Of a stretch of DNA of 7,203 nucleotides, positions 1 to 6,768 are shown one piece after another. How positions within the stretch are numbered: the first letter of the stretch is position 1; every line of letters starts with the position of its first letter. This stretch comes from Bacillota bacterium (GTDB lineage: Bacteria > Bacillota > Bacilli > Alicyclobacillales > SLC66), in NCBI GenBank assembly GCA_021821185.1, contig JAKACU010000092.1:1-7203 (forward strand). The letters run 5' to 3'. The notes beneath the pieces are model-generated. The model ran no database searches. It worked only from the letters and a program-made list of their open reading frames with translations, and had not been told where the DNA came from. The translations under genes were made by a program, and so were the position numbers.

Positions 1-1211
1 TGCATGAATTTAGCTATTTATCACATTTAGAGTGTTCCCGCTGTGGGCACACGTATGAAGCGAGTAAACGCAGACAAGTTTGTGAACATTGCCAAGCTCC
101 GTTACTAGCTCGCTATGACCTTGAGGGGTTAAAGCAAGTATTGTCTCGGGATGAGTGGGATAACAGGAAGGAAGGGTTTTGGCGCTATCATGAACTACTT
201 CCCGTACAGGACCCTGCCTATATCGTGTCGATGAATGAGCCAATGACACCGATCATTTCACTGGATGCGACAGCCAAATCGATGGGACTTTCTACTCTAT
301 ATGCTAAGGATGAGGGCGTGCTACCATCAGGATCTTTTAAAGCACGGGGAGCATCCGTGGGTATATCGCGCGCCAAAGAACTAGGTGTGACAGCTCTTGC
401 GATCCCGACAAACGGTAATGCTGGAAGCGCATGGGCACTATATTCTGCGCGTGCAGGTATTGAGGCAACTATCGTGATGCCAAACGATGCTCCAAAGACA
501 CCACAAAAGGAATGCCTGATCGCAGGTGCCAATGTGTTTGTTGTTGATGGTACGATTGCTGACGCGGGAAAAGTTGTGCAACAAGAAGTGCAAGAGCGTG
601 GTGTCTATGATGTGTCAACACTCAAAGAACCGTACCGCTTAGAAGGTAAAAAAACGATGGGATTTGAGATTGCTCAGCAATTCGGATGGTCTGTTCCCGA
701 CGTGATTGTTTATCCAACCGGTGGCGGAGCGGGTGTAATCGGCATTTATAAGGCGTTGTGTGAATTGCAGGAACTTGGATTTATCGGCGATAAATTGCCC
801 CGGATGGCCATTGTGCAGGCCGAAGGATGTGCGCCCTTAGTACGTGCTTTCGATTCGGCGCAACCAGAATCTTATCTATGGGAGAACCCCCATACGATCG
901 CATTTGGTATGCGTGTTCCTAAGGCATTGGGGGATTTTATGATTCTTGATGTTTTGCAAAAGACAAATGGTATTGCGATCACTGTTTCCGATGATCAGAT
1001 TCAACAATGGCGAATCGAAGTTGCTCAAAAAGAAGGATTTCATGTTTGTCCTGAAGGGGCTGCAGGATTGGCTGGCGTGAAAAAGTTAGCGGATCTTGGT
1101 TGGATTAAACCTAATGAGACGGTGCTAGCTATGAACACCGGATCTGGACTTAAATACATTGATCAAATTGTGGGTACGCCAATCGAACGCACTTTACATG
1201 CTTTTTCTTAA
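1..1211 (+). CDS. thrC: Threonine synthase (PLP enzyme with N-terminal zinc ribbon), 5' partial
   Basis: Cytosolic PLP enzyme expected to convert O-phospho-L-homoserine to L-threonine, the last step of threonine synthesis. The reading frame is open from base 3 to the TAA at 1209-1211 (402 codons visible). The first bases encode HEFSYLSHLECSRCGHTYEA, the zinc-ribbon N-terminus common in threonine synthases; its cysteine codons are at 33, 42, 81 and 90 (CxxC, 12 residues, CxxC). A start at TTG 141 would delete this ribbon and is not credible. The window begins with TG, so the real start could be an NTG codon whose first base lies just outside. The PLP lysine is in SFKARG (AAA at 339-341); the phosphate-binding loop is PTGGGAGVIG; EGCAPLVRAF, RVPKALGDF and the C-terminal NTGSGLKY are family signatures. 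No hom or thrB gene is adjacent. A related fold-type II enzyme such as a cysteate synthase-like protein is possible but less likely. Confidence 0.9.
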   Translation, partial: HEFSYLSHLECSRCGHTYEASKRRQVCEHCQAPLLARYDLEGLKQVLSRDEWDNRKEGFWRYHELLPVQDPAYIVSMNEPMTPIISLDATAKSMGLSTLYAKDEGVLPSGSFKARGASVGISRAKELGVTALAIPTNGNAGSAWALYSARAGIEATIVMPNDAPKTPQKECLIAGANVFVVDGTIADAGKVVQQEVQERGVYDVSTLKEPYRLEGKKTMGFEIAQQFGWSVPDVIVYPTGGGAGVIGIYKALCELQELGFIGDKLPRMAIVQAEGCAPLVRAFDSAQPESYLWENPHTIAFGMRVPKALGDFMILDVLQKTNGIAITVSDDQIQQWRIEVAQKEGFHVCPEGAAGLAGVKKLADLGWIKPNETVLAMNTGSGLKYIDQIVGTPIERTLHAFS

Positions 1212-1312
1212 AGTTTCTAACTTGAGAAGACACCAGACAGGAGTTTCCGAGCAGAATGTGGAAAAGAGAGGGTGGATAAAAGACGCTATTGTGCGCGGAG
1301 GGTGTATAGATT

Positions 1313-2626
1313 ATGGCTTTTGTTGATTTTGAACCACAGTATCACACAGGTATCAGCGCAATGGATGCACAGCATGAACGACTGATCGATTTGATTAATC
1401 GACTGTATGAAGCCATGCGTTCAGGACGAGCCTCTGATGCGTCGGGGCAGATTCTCGCTGAATTAATGGACTATGCGCATACGCATTTTTCGTCAGAAGA
1501 AGTCCTGCTTGAAAAGATGGGATATCCTAACTTGGCAAACCACAAAGAAGTGCATACCAAGTTGTTGCAAGAAGCGGCAGATTATCAACGGCAATATCAA
1601 ACTGGTAAAATCAATGCCTTTTTTCTATTAAACTTTTTGAAGAATTGGCTTATGACACATATTGCAGACCATGATGTGGCTTATGGGGAATTTGATCGTT
1701 TACATAAAGAAGCCAATGGTTCAGTGCAATCGGCAGTCACGATGGTAGATGATAAACCCAGCAGTGTAATGGCGATTTCCCATGGTTTAAGGGCGTCGAG
1801 TCGGGATTTTTCCGAGATTGCGGCTTGGTTTTTTTCGCAAATAGTTGGTGCGATGACAGCTGATGTTTGGATGGCACTTATCGATGATCAAGGGATTTTT
1901 CGACACGTGCACCCTTCAGACAAATTTCCGATACCCGTTGAGGTTGGTGCAACTATTCAGGATAAAGGCTTGAATGCTACCATTACAGCCAAAGCTTTTT
2001 TGCAAAAAAAACGCTTTGTTGAAGCGGGCGATGTGACGCTGTTTGGCTTTGAGTACACGGCGATAGCTACTCCCATTACTGATTTTACAGGCACTTTTGC
2101 AGGAATCTTTACAATTGTTACAGCAGCCAGTCATCAAAAGGAATTGCGCCAAGGAATTATAGAATTAGACACACAGTTTTCGACGCTAGATGTTCTTGCT
2201 CACGACTTGGCACAAGCAGGCACAGAGTCTGCGGAAGTGACCGACCGTATCGCTCAACGTACTCTACAATTACGCGCTGAATCGGAAGCGATGAAAGGCA
2301 TTAACGACCTCATCCGAGAGGTCGCTTCGCAAACGAATCTGCTTGGCCTCAATGCGGCGATTGAAGCGGCGCGGGCCGGTGATCTCGGGCGTGGATTTGG
2401 TGTGGTGGCTAGTGAAATTCGGCGCTTAGCGGATACGGTGAAGTCATCAGCACAAGAGATTGCATCTCGTATCGAATCAACGCAACAGCAAGTACGAGAA
2501 ATTTCCGATTTGACGCAAGGCGGTATGGCCGCAAGTGAGGAACAAGCGGCACAATTACAGGAGTTATCAGCATCCATCGCAACGGTGTATCAGGTGATGA
2601 AAGATCTTAAGCAACTAGCGCAATGA
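1313..2626 (+). CDS. Soluble hemerythrin-sensor-MCP fusion transducer
   Basis: Putative cytoplasmic chemotaxis transducer for oxygen or redox state, 437 residues without a membrane segment. Residues 1-130 form a bacteriohemerythrin domain with the full set of diiron ligands by pattern: H21, H58, E62, H77, H81, H116 and D121. Residues about 150-280 look like a cytosolic Cache/PAS-like sensor domain ([12 protein letters not shown] near the start, [21 protein letters not shown] near the end); its ligand is unknown. Residues about 285-437 are a short MCP signalling coiled coil with the conserved hairpin tip ([18 protein letters not shown], then [16 protein letters not shown] at about 340-373), the part that contacts CheA and CheW. 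The signalling arms are much shorter than in membrane MCPs and resemble B. subtilis YfmS-type soluble receptors; no C-terminal CheR-tether pentapeptide is present. The ATG has a strong Shine-Dalgarno (GGAGGGTG at 1297-1304, 8-base spacer). The gene stands 101 bases after thrC, with no visible promoter or terminator between them. Domain identities are recognised by eye; the middle domain is the least certain. Confidence 0.88.
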   Translation: MAFVDFEPQYHTGISAMDAQHERLIDLINRLYEAMRSGRASDASGQILAELMDYAHTHFSSEEVLLEKMGYPNLANHKEVHTKLLQEAADYQRQYQTGKINAFFLLNFLKNWLMTHIADHDVAYGEFDRLHKEANGSVQSAVTMVDDKPSSVMAISHGLRASSRDFSEIAAWFFSQIVGAMTADVWMALIDDQGIFRHVHPSDKFPIPVEVGATIQDKGLNATITAKAFLQKKRFVEAGDVTLFGFEYTAIATPITDFTGTFAGIFTIVTAASHQKELRQGIIELDTQFSTLDVLAHDLAQAGTESAEVTDRIAQRTLQLRAESEAMKGINDLIREVASQTNLLGLNAAIEAARAGDLGRGFGVVASEIRRLADTVKSSAQEIASRIESTQQQVREISDLTQGGMAASEEQAAQLQELSASIATVYQVMKDLKQLAQ

Positions 2627-2655
2627 GGGCAAATTTACAAAATTCAGCTCTAGAC

Positions 2656-2684
2656 TTGAAATCATCTACTTCGATCGTTATAAT
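2656..2684 (+). promoter_or_regulatory. Sigma-A promoter of the tRNA-Asp gene
   Basis: A -35 box TTGAAA (2656-2661; 5 of 6 to consensus) is followed by a 17-base spacer and a perfect -10 box TATAAT (2679-2684). Transcription should begin near 2691, about 22 bases before the mature tRNA, leaving a short 5' leader for RNase P to remove. An A/T-rich stretch at about 2633-2647 lies where an UP element would be. It is the only near-consensus promoter I see in the window. Confidence 0.85.
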
Positions 2685-2712
2685 GACAAAGTGATCGACA
2701 CGATTCGAGCCT

Positions 2713-2789
2713 GGAGCTGTGGTGTAGTGGCCTAACATGCCTGCCTGTCACGCAGGAGACCGCGGGTTCGAATCCCGTCAGCTCCGCCA
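2713..2789 (+). tRNA. tRNA-Asp (anticodon GTC)
   Basis: A complete cloverleaf can be folded by hand. The acceptor stem pairs 2713-2719 (GGAGCTG) with 2779-2785 (CAGCTCC) perfectly; the discriminator is G2786 and the CCA (2787-2789) is encoded. The D stem pairs 2722-2725 with 2735-2738. The anticodon stem pairs 2740-2744 (CCTGC) with 2752-2756 (GCAGG) around the loop CTGTCAC, giving anticodon GTC at 2747-2749. The T stem pairs 2762-2766 with 2774-2778 around TTCGAAT. Discriminator G and anticodon GTC are both expected for tRNA-Asp. It is a single-tRNA unit with its own promoter and terminator, just upstream of walR. In Bacillus, tRNA genes are also found near walR (from memory). Confidence 0.97.
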
Positions 2790-2790
2790 G

Positions 2791-2837
2791 AATGCGGTGG
2801 TTGCGTCTTATGACGTAATTGCCGCATTGTTTTTATT
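2791..2837 (+). terminator. Intrinsic terminator of the tRNA-Asp unit
   Basis: Bases 2791-2807 pair with 2812-2828 in an uninterrupted 17-bp stem with a TTAT loop (2808-2811), followed by GTTTTTATT. Four pairs are G-U wobbles (2798/2821, 2799/2820, 2800/2819, 2803/2816). These pair in + strand RNA but would be A-C mismatches in RNA from the other strand, so the element is directional. The stem starts only two bases after the tRNA CCA. The T-tract ends 24 bases before the walR start codon, so the hairpin may also set how much tRNA transcription reads into the wal operon. Confidence 0.85.
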
Positions 2838-2846
2838 CTGCATACT

Positions 2847-2853
2847 AAAGGAG
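2847..2853 (+). promoter_or_regulatory. walR ribosome binding site, selects the TTG start
   Basis: AAAGGAG sits 8 bases before TTG 2862, which is optimal spacing. A nearby ATG at 2855 is only one base after the site, out of frame with walR, and its frame ends after ten codons, so the TTG is the better start. The protein read from it begins [13 protein letters not shown], matching the usual N-terminus of the receiver family. Confidence 0.85.
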
Positions 2854-2861
2854 TATGCCTT

Positions 2862-3560
2862 TTGCAACATATCCTTGTGGTCGATGATGAAGAACCGATT
2901 GCAGAAATTTTGCGCTTCCAACTCGAGAAGGCAGGGTATCAAGTCAGCGTGGCAGAAGATGGTGACCAAGCTGTGCATTTTGTAGAACATACACCTGTTG
3001 ATTTGATCCTGCTTGATTTGATGTTGCCTAAAAAAGATGGCTTTGAAGTATGCAAGGAGATCAGACAGTTTTCGACGATTCCGATTATTATGCTGACAGC
3101 CCGCGATGCAGAGCTTGACAAAGTGCTGGGCCTTGAACTTGGCGCAGATGACTATGTCACAAAACCCTTTAGCTCGCGCGAGTTACTTGCACGTGTCAAA
3201 GCTAACTTAAGGCGGCAAGCTATTGCACCCAATGATGTGACTGATTCGGGACCAAATGAACAAATCCTATCAGGAGATCTCGTGATTGATTTGCAGATGG
3301 TACAAGTCTTGCGTTCGGGCGTGGAAATTCCGTTGACACATCGGGAATTTGAGCTGCTCCATTACATGGCAAAACATCCGGGAGTGGTCTACTCGCGTGA
3401 ACAACTTTTGCAAGATGTATGGGGCTATGATTACTTTGGCGATGAGCGTACTGTAGATGTAACCATTCGTCGCCTTCGTGAAAAATTAGAACAAGATCCG
3501 AGTAATCCGATTTACATACTCACGCGACGCGGTGCAGGCTATTTCTTTCGCCGGGGATGA
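2862..3560 (+). CDS. walR: Essential cell-wall response regulator WalR (YycF)
   Basis: OmpR/PhoB-family transcription regulator of the WalRK two-component system, which in Bacilli controls autolysins and other cell-wall metabolism genes. It has 232 residues, near the usual length. Residues 1-118 are the receiver: acidic pair D8/D9, phosphoacceptor D52 in LILLDLMLP, switch T79 and K101 in VTKPF. T100 matches the threonine reported in B. subtilis and S. aureus WalR (T101) as a Ser/Thr-kinase target. Residues about 131-230 are the winged-helix DNA-binding domain, with [15 protein letters not shown] as recognition helix region. [20 protein letters not shown] and the linker start [13 protein letters not shown] are very WalR-like, separating it from PhoP-type paralogues. 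The start is TTG with a strong ribosome site. The TGA overlaps an ATG in the walK frame (ATGA at 3557-3560), so the two are translationally close-coupled. No independent promoter fits in the 24 bases upstream. Confidence 0.96.
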   Translation: MQHILVVDDEEPIAEILRFQLEKAGYQVSVAEDGDQAVHFVEHTPVDLILLDLMLPKKDGFEVCKEIRQFSTIPIIMLTARDAELDKVLGLELGADDYVTKPFSSRELLARVKANLRRQAIAPNDVTDSGPNEQILSGDLVIDLQMVQVLRSGVEIPLTHREFELLHYMAKHPGVVYSREQLLQDVWGYDYFGDERTVDVTIRRLREKLEQDPSNPIYILTRRGAGYFFRRG

Positions 3561-3564
3561 AGGA
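3560..3564 (+). promoter_or_regulatory. Ribosome binding site favouring the second walK ATG
   Basis: AAGGA at 3560-3564 is 7 bases before ATG 3572. The earlier in-frame ATG at 3557 overlaps the walR stop and has only CGGGG directly against it, which is badly spaced. The site therefore argues that walK starts at 3572, although stop-start coupling at 3557 cannot be excluded. Confidence 0.6.
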
Positions 3565-3571
3565 ATTGCGA

Positions 3572-5410
3572 ATGCAGCAAAATGCTTTTGCCAACTGGTC
3601 GCTGCCTAAAATGCGCTTGACAAGACGCTTTCAAAGCGTGCGCTTCAAGCTTATGGTTGTTTATCTGCTTTTGATCTTGTTTGCTATGCAATTGATCGGC
3701 GGGTACTTCATCCAATCGCTAAATCGTTATTTTGTAGATAATTATTCAAAAAGCATTTCCCGGGAAGCGCAGGTTCTTGCAAGTGTCGTTTCCACTCCCC
3801 TAAGCCGGCAATCACTTCAACAAGGGCAGATTCGACAAGTTATTCAACCCTTTTCAGAGTTGGCTAATTCGAGCGTGTACATTTTGGATAAGGACGGAAA
3901 CGTGGTCGCCACGTCGGCCAATCCGTTCTTGGTTGGCCAAAAGCGAGTCGATCCGGAAGTTAACGGTGCTCTTGTGGGCTTACAAACTGAACAAATTGCT
4001 CGTGATCCGCAAACTGGAAACCGCTACTTATACCTCGCTGTGCCTGTTCGCTTAAAAACGCAAATCATTGGTGCTATCGAATTTGTCTCTCCTATGAGTA
4101 GTATCTACCGCTCCATTTCAAGAATCATTATCATATTTGCTACGGCCTCATTACTTGCCTTAGCATTGTCAGCCCTTCTAGCAGGCATTATTGCGCGTAC
4201 GATTACAGGCCCAATTACCGCTGTCACACGTACGGCCCGCGCGCTTGCTAGCGGTGATTTTGATCAGACGGTGACGATTTACAGCAATGATGAAATTGGC
4301 GAATTAGCTTCCACGTTCAACATGTTGACTGGACGTCTACGCAATGCCACGGCTAACACGGAGCGAGAGAAAGATCGTTTGCAAGCCGTGATGGCTCGAA
4401 TGAGTGATGGGGTTATTGCGACCAATACGCATGATGAAATCCTCTTGATCAATCCGGCAGCGGTCGAGCTTCTCCATGCAGAGCGTTCGCTTCAAGGCGC
4501 GCAACTGTCTAACGTGTTGAACGGTTCGTTTGAGTCCGGCTCTGCACATATCATGGAACTTCATGACCGCGTGATCGCCTTATCAGTCACCGCGCTAGGC
4601 GGTGAACGTTCGATAAAGCCTGGGATAACCCGCGGTGAACGGCCCTATGGCGTACATGGCGGTTTTGTATATGTGATGCGTGACGTGACCGAGGAAACAC
4701 GACTAGAGGAGGCACGGCGTCGTTTTGTGGCCGATGTATCGCACGAATTGCGAACGCCGATCACGATTATCAAGGGATACATTGAGGCACTCATGGAAGG
4801 TGCACTTGAAAATCCTAAAATTGCCGATCATTTTCTGCGGGTTATGGATAAAGAGGCTGATCGAATGGCTCGGCTCATAACCAATCTACTGCAACTTACA
4901 CGATTTGATGATCATCATGAGGTGTTTAATCAGGAGCGTGTCACGACGAAACAACTCCTGAATCAACTTGCAGAACGCTACGCCTTGGTTGCATTCCGCG
5001 CAGGTGTGCAATTTGTCGTCGATGTGAAAGAAGATTCTTCCGTGATGGTAGATCACGACCGTATCGATCAAGTTCTTGATAATATCGTCTCTAACGCCTT
5101 AAAGTACACGTCACAGCGGGGTATAATTGCGGCTACGGCGGACGTGGATCGTTCAACGATGCACTCTGTCATCACGATCAAGGATTCAGGGACTGGAATT
5201 CCCAAGCAGGATCTGCCACATATTTTTGATCGATTCTATCGTGTCGATAAAGCACGGTCCCGGCAATTTGGCGGTACAGGCCTAGGTCTTGCCATTGCCC
5301 GGGAAATCATCAGGGCGCATGGTGGAGACGTTACTGCGGATAGTGAGGAAGGTAAGGGGACTACCATCACGATTGTCCTCCCTACGGATCCAGGTGGTGA
5401 TTTTGTATGA
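3572..5410 (+). CDS. walK: Essential cell-wall sensor histidine kinase WalK (YycG)
   Basis: Membrane sensor kinase that phosphorylates WalR. Chosen start ATG 3572 gives 612 residues; ATG 3557, overlapping the walR stop, would add five. Numbering from 3572: cytoplasmic basic leader 1-25; TM1 about 26-48; extracytoplasmic Cache-like domain about 49-182; TM2 about 183-209; HAMP about 210-261; PAS about 267-375; HisKA about 380-445 with phospho-acceptor H391 in SHELRTP; HATPase about 492-605 with N504 (N box), DSGTG 538-542 (G1), FDRF 552-555 and GGTGLG 567-572 (G2). RFYRVDKARSRQFGGTGLGL is highly characteristic of WalK. Two features differ from S. aureus WalK: the PAS positions matching its zinc histidines are arginines (R276, R370), and the PAS has a Gly/Arg-rich stretch at about 341-364 that appears longer than in B. 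subtilis. The TGA overlaps the yycH ATG. YycH and YycI, encoded next, are its known membrane partners. Confidence 0.96.
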   Translation: MQQNAFANWSLPKMRLTRRFQSVRFKLMVVYLLLILFAMQLIGGYFIQSLNRYFVDNYSKSISREAQVLASVVSTPLSRQSLQQGQIRQVIQPFSELANSSVYILDKDGNVVATSANPFLVGQKRVDPEVNGALVGLQTEQIARDPQTGNRYLYLAVPVRLKTQIIGAIEFVSPMSSIYRSISRIIIIFATASLLALALSALLAGIIARTITGPITAVTRTARALASGDFDQTVTIYSNDEIGELASTFNMLTGRLRNATANTEREKDRLQAVMARMSDGVIATNTHDEILLINPAAVELLHAERSLQGAQLSNVLNGSFESGSAHIMELHDRVIALSVTALGGERSIKPGITRGERPYGVHGGFVYVMRDVTEETRLEEARRRFVADVSHELRTPITIIKGYIEALMEGALENPKIADHFLRVMDKEADRMARLITNLLQLTRFDDHHEVFNQERVTTKQLLNQLAERYALVAFRAGVQFVVDVKEDSSVMVDHDRIDQVLDNIVSNALKYTSQRGIIAATADVDRSTMHSVITIKDSGTGIPKQDLPHIFDRFYRVDKARSRQFGGTGLGLAIAREIIRAHGGDVTADSEEGKGTTITIVLPTDPGGDFV

Positions 5411-6744
5411 TGCGTATTGTGCCATTTAAACCACGACTTGATCATGCACTGACGTTTGTGCTCGTCGTGCTGGTTTGTGTGAGCTTGGGTTTGTCTGCGA
5501 TGATTTGGACGGGTACACCAGTGCGCTTGACGATCGACCGCCCAGGTTTTTTTTCCAGCCCTAGTTATGGCAGCACAAGGTCGCCGAACGGTGTCTTGCA
5601 ACCACAGGCCCTTTATTATTGGACGCAAGGGAATCAGTTGTATCGTGTCAGCAACAATTCGGATTGGGCTCATCAAGTCATGGGGATTTTGTCGAATTCG
5701 ACGATTTTACAAGGTCATCAGTATAACCTTGCGAAATCCCCTTATGCATTTCCCCCTAGAGGGGCTTACGTGAAGTTGGACTTTGGTTTATCCATATTAT
5801 CACCATCTGCACTTGCCATGTTATTTATGAATGCCCCGTCTACAATGAACGCAGCAGTAGATGGTTCCCTCTATATCACATCGCGTGCTCATGGGACAGC
5901 CAATCGCCTGGAATACAGGACTACGAAAAATCGGGTTTATGTAGCCGCTATAGAAGCGGATAAGACCTTTGCACAGTGGATGGAAAAACCTTCTCAAGCA
6001 GTACCATACGCGCAGTTCCCTCTTGATAAAGCACTCGTCTATCTTCCCTATAGCCAGATTAATGTCCCTATTGAAGATTGGGTTATCGATCGCCCAATAT
6101 CCTCACGGATTATCGATTCTTTTTTCACGGATCCCACAGGGATGCAGGTCATTCCAGTGACAACACATCATGTGCTATATACCGATGGTACGCGCGGTGT
6201 TCATGTGATCAAAGAGACTTATGGCGACGCGATTGACTATGTACAACCGGGTGGGATTTTGTCTGGTGTGCAGCAGCATGGTGCCGATGCTATTGCCACG
6301 TCTGTGGCATTTATCAACGAACATGGTGGGTTTACTGGTGACGTATCTTTGCAGATCAAGCCATCTTCGATCGACAAGGTACCGGGGTTAGCTGTTACGT
6401 TCCATCAAATCGTCGATGGTTGGCCGGTCTATGGCCAATTGGGGGCATTGCATGTTCAAGTCGTTGGTAACTCCGTCGTACAAATGTCGCGACCATTGGC
6501 GTATTTTAACGAATTGCTTGATACAACGCCTGCGCAAATTTTGTCCGGATCGGGGCTTTTACAAAAGATGACTTCATCTTCGAAAAAAGCGATTCTATCT
6601 ATTTCATTGGGCTATGGTACACATTGGCTTGGTACGGATGTTATTGAACTACTACCCGTCTATCGTGTCACGTATAGTCATCACCACGTTGCTTACCTTG
6701 ATGCACAGACCGGGTTACCATTTGTCGGGATAGGCATGAACTGA
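5407..6744 (+). CDS. walH: WalK-modulating membrane protein YycH (WalH)
   Basis: Single-pass membrane protein of 445 residues, close to B. subtilis YycH in length. A short basic N-terminus (MMRIVPFKPR) is followed by one membrane helix at about 13-34, then a large extracytoplasmic region. In B. subtilis YycH and YycI bind WalK through their membrane helices and restrain it; in S. aureus they are reported to activate it, so the sign here cannot be told. The identification rests on position directly after walK, length, topology, and the C-terminal LLPVYRVTYSHHHVAYLDAQTG, which resembles the family's ending; the rest is poorly conserved to the eye. ATG 5407 overlaps the walK TGA (ATGA), and AGGTGGTGA at 5392-5400 is a fair ribosome site; the next codon is also ATG. 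Confidence 0.9.
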   Translation: MMRIVPFKPRLDHALTFVLVVLVCVSLGLSAMIWTGTPVRLTIDRPGFFSSPSYGSTRSPNGVLQPQALYYWTQGNQLYRVSNNSDWAHQVMGILSNSTILQGHQYNLAKSPYAFPPRGAYVKLDFGLSILSPSALAMLFMNAPSTMNAAVDGSLYITSRAHGTANRLEYRTTKNRVYVAAIEADKTFAQWMEKPSQAVPYAQFPLDKALVYLPYSQINVPIEDWVIDRPISSRIIDSFFTDPTGMQVIPVTTHHVLYTDGTRGVHVIKETYGDAIDYVQPGGILSGVQQHGADAIATSVAFINEHGGFTGDVSLQIKPSSIDKVPGLAVTFHQIVDGWPVYGQLGALHVQVVGNSVVQMSRPLAYFNELLDTTPAQILSGSGLLQKMTSSSKKAILSISLGYGTHWLGTDVIELLPVYRVTYSHHHVAYLDAQTGLPFVGIGMN

Positions 6745-6768
6745 GGATACTGGGGGAGCTAGAAAGCC

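Noticed and set aside
218..532. 104-codon minus-strand frame opposite thrC
   Set aside because: Shadow of the threonine synthase frame; no recognisable motif.
1202..1229. Possible terminator after thrC (TTCTTAAAG with CTTGAGAA)
   Set aside because: The stem is short, bulged, AT-rich and not followed by a T-tract.
1212..1312. Possible motility (sigma-D) or sigma-A promoter before the hemerythrin-MCP gene
   Set aside because: TAAA at 1277-1280 has no GCCGATAT-like box at the right distance, and GATAAA at 1275-1280 has no -35 partner. A TTTCC/GGAAA pair (1244-1248, 1260-1264) is too short to call.
2254..2577. 107-codon minus-strand frame opposite the MCP hairpin
   Set aside because: Cys/Ser/Arg-rich antisense of a conserved coiled coil; shadow.
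2855..2887. Ten-codon ATG frame overlapping the walR start as a leader peptide
   Set aside because: Its ATG is only one base from the Shine-Dalgarno, too close to be used well, and the peptide has no leader-like residue bias.
2737..2985. 82-codon + strand frame beginning MPACHAGDRGFESRQLRQ
   Set aside because: It begins inside the tRNA-Asp, crosses the terminator and runs into walR in another frame; such frames are a standard artefact of tRNA sequence.
5236..5676. 146-codon minus-strand frame opposite walK/yycH
   Set aside because: It is opposite two well-supported genes, has no family resemblance and has a low-complexity mixed composition expected of an antisense shadow.
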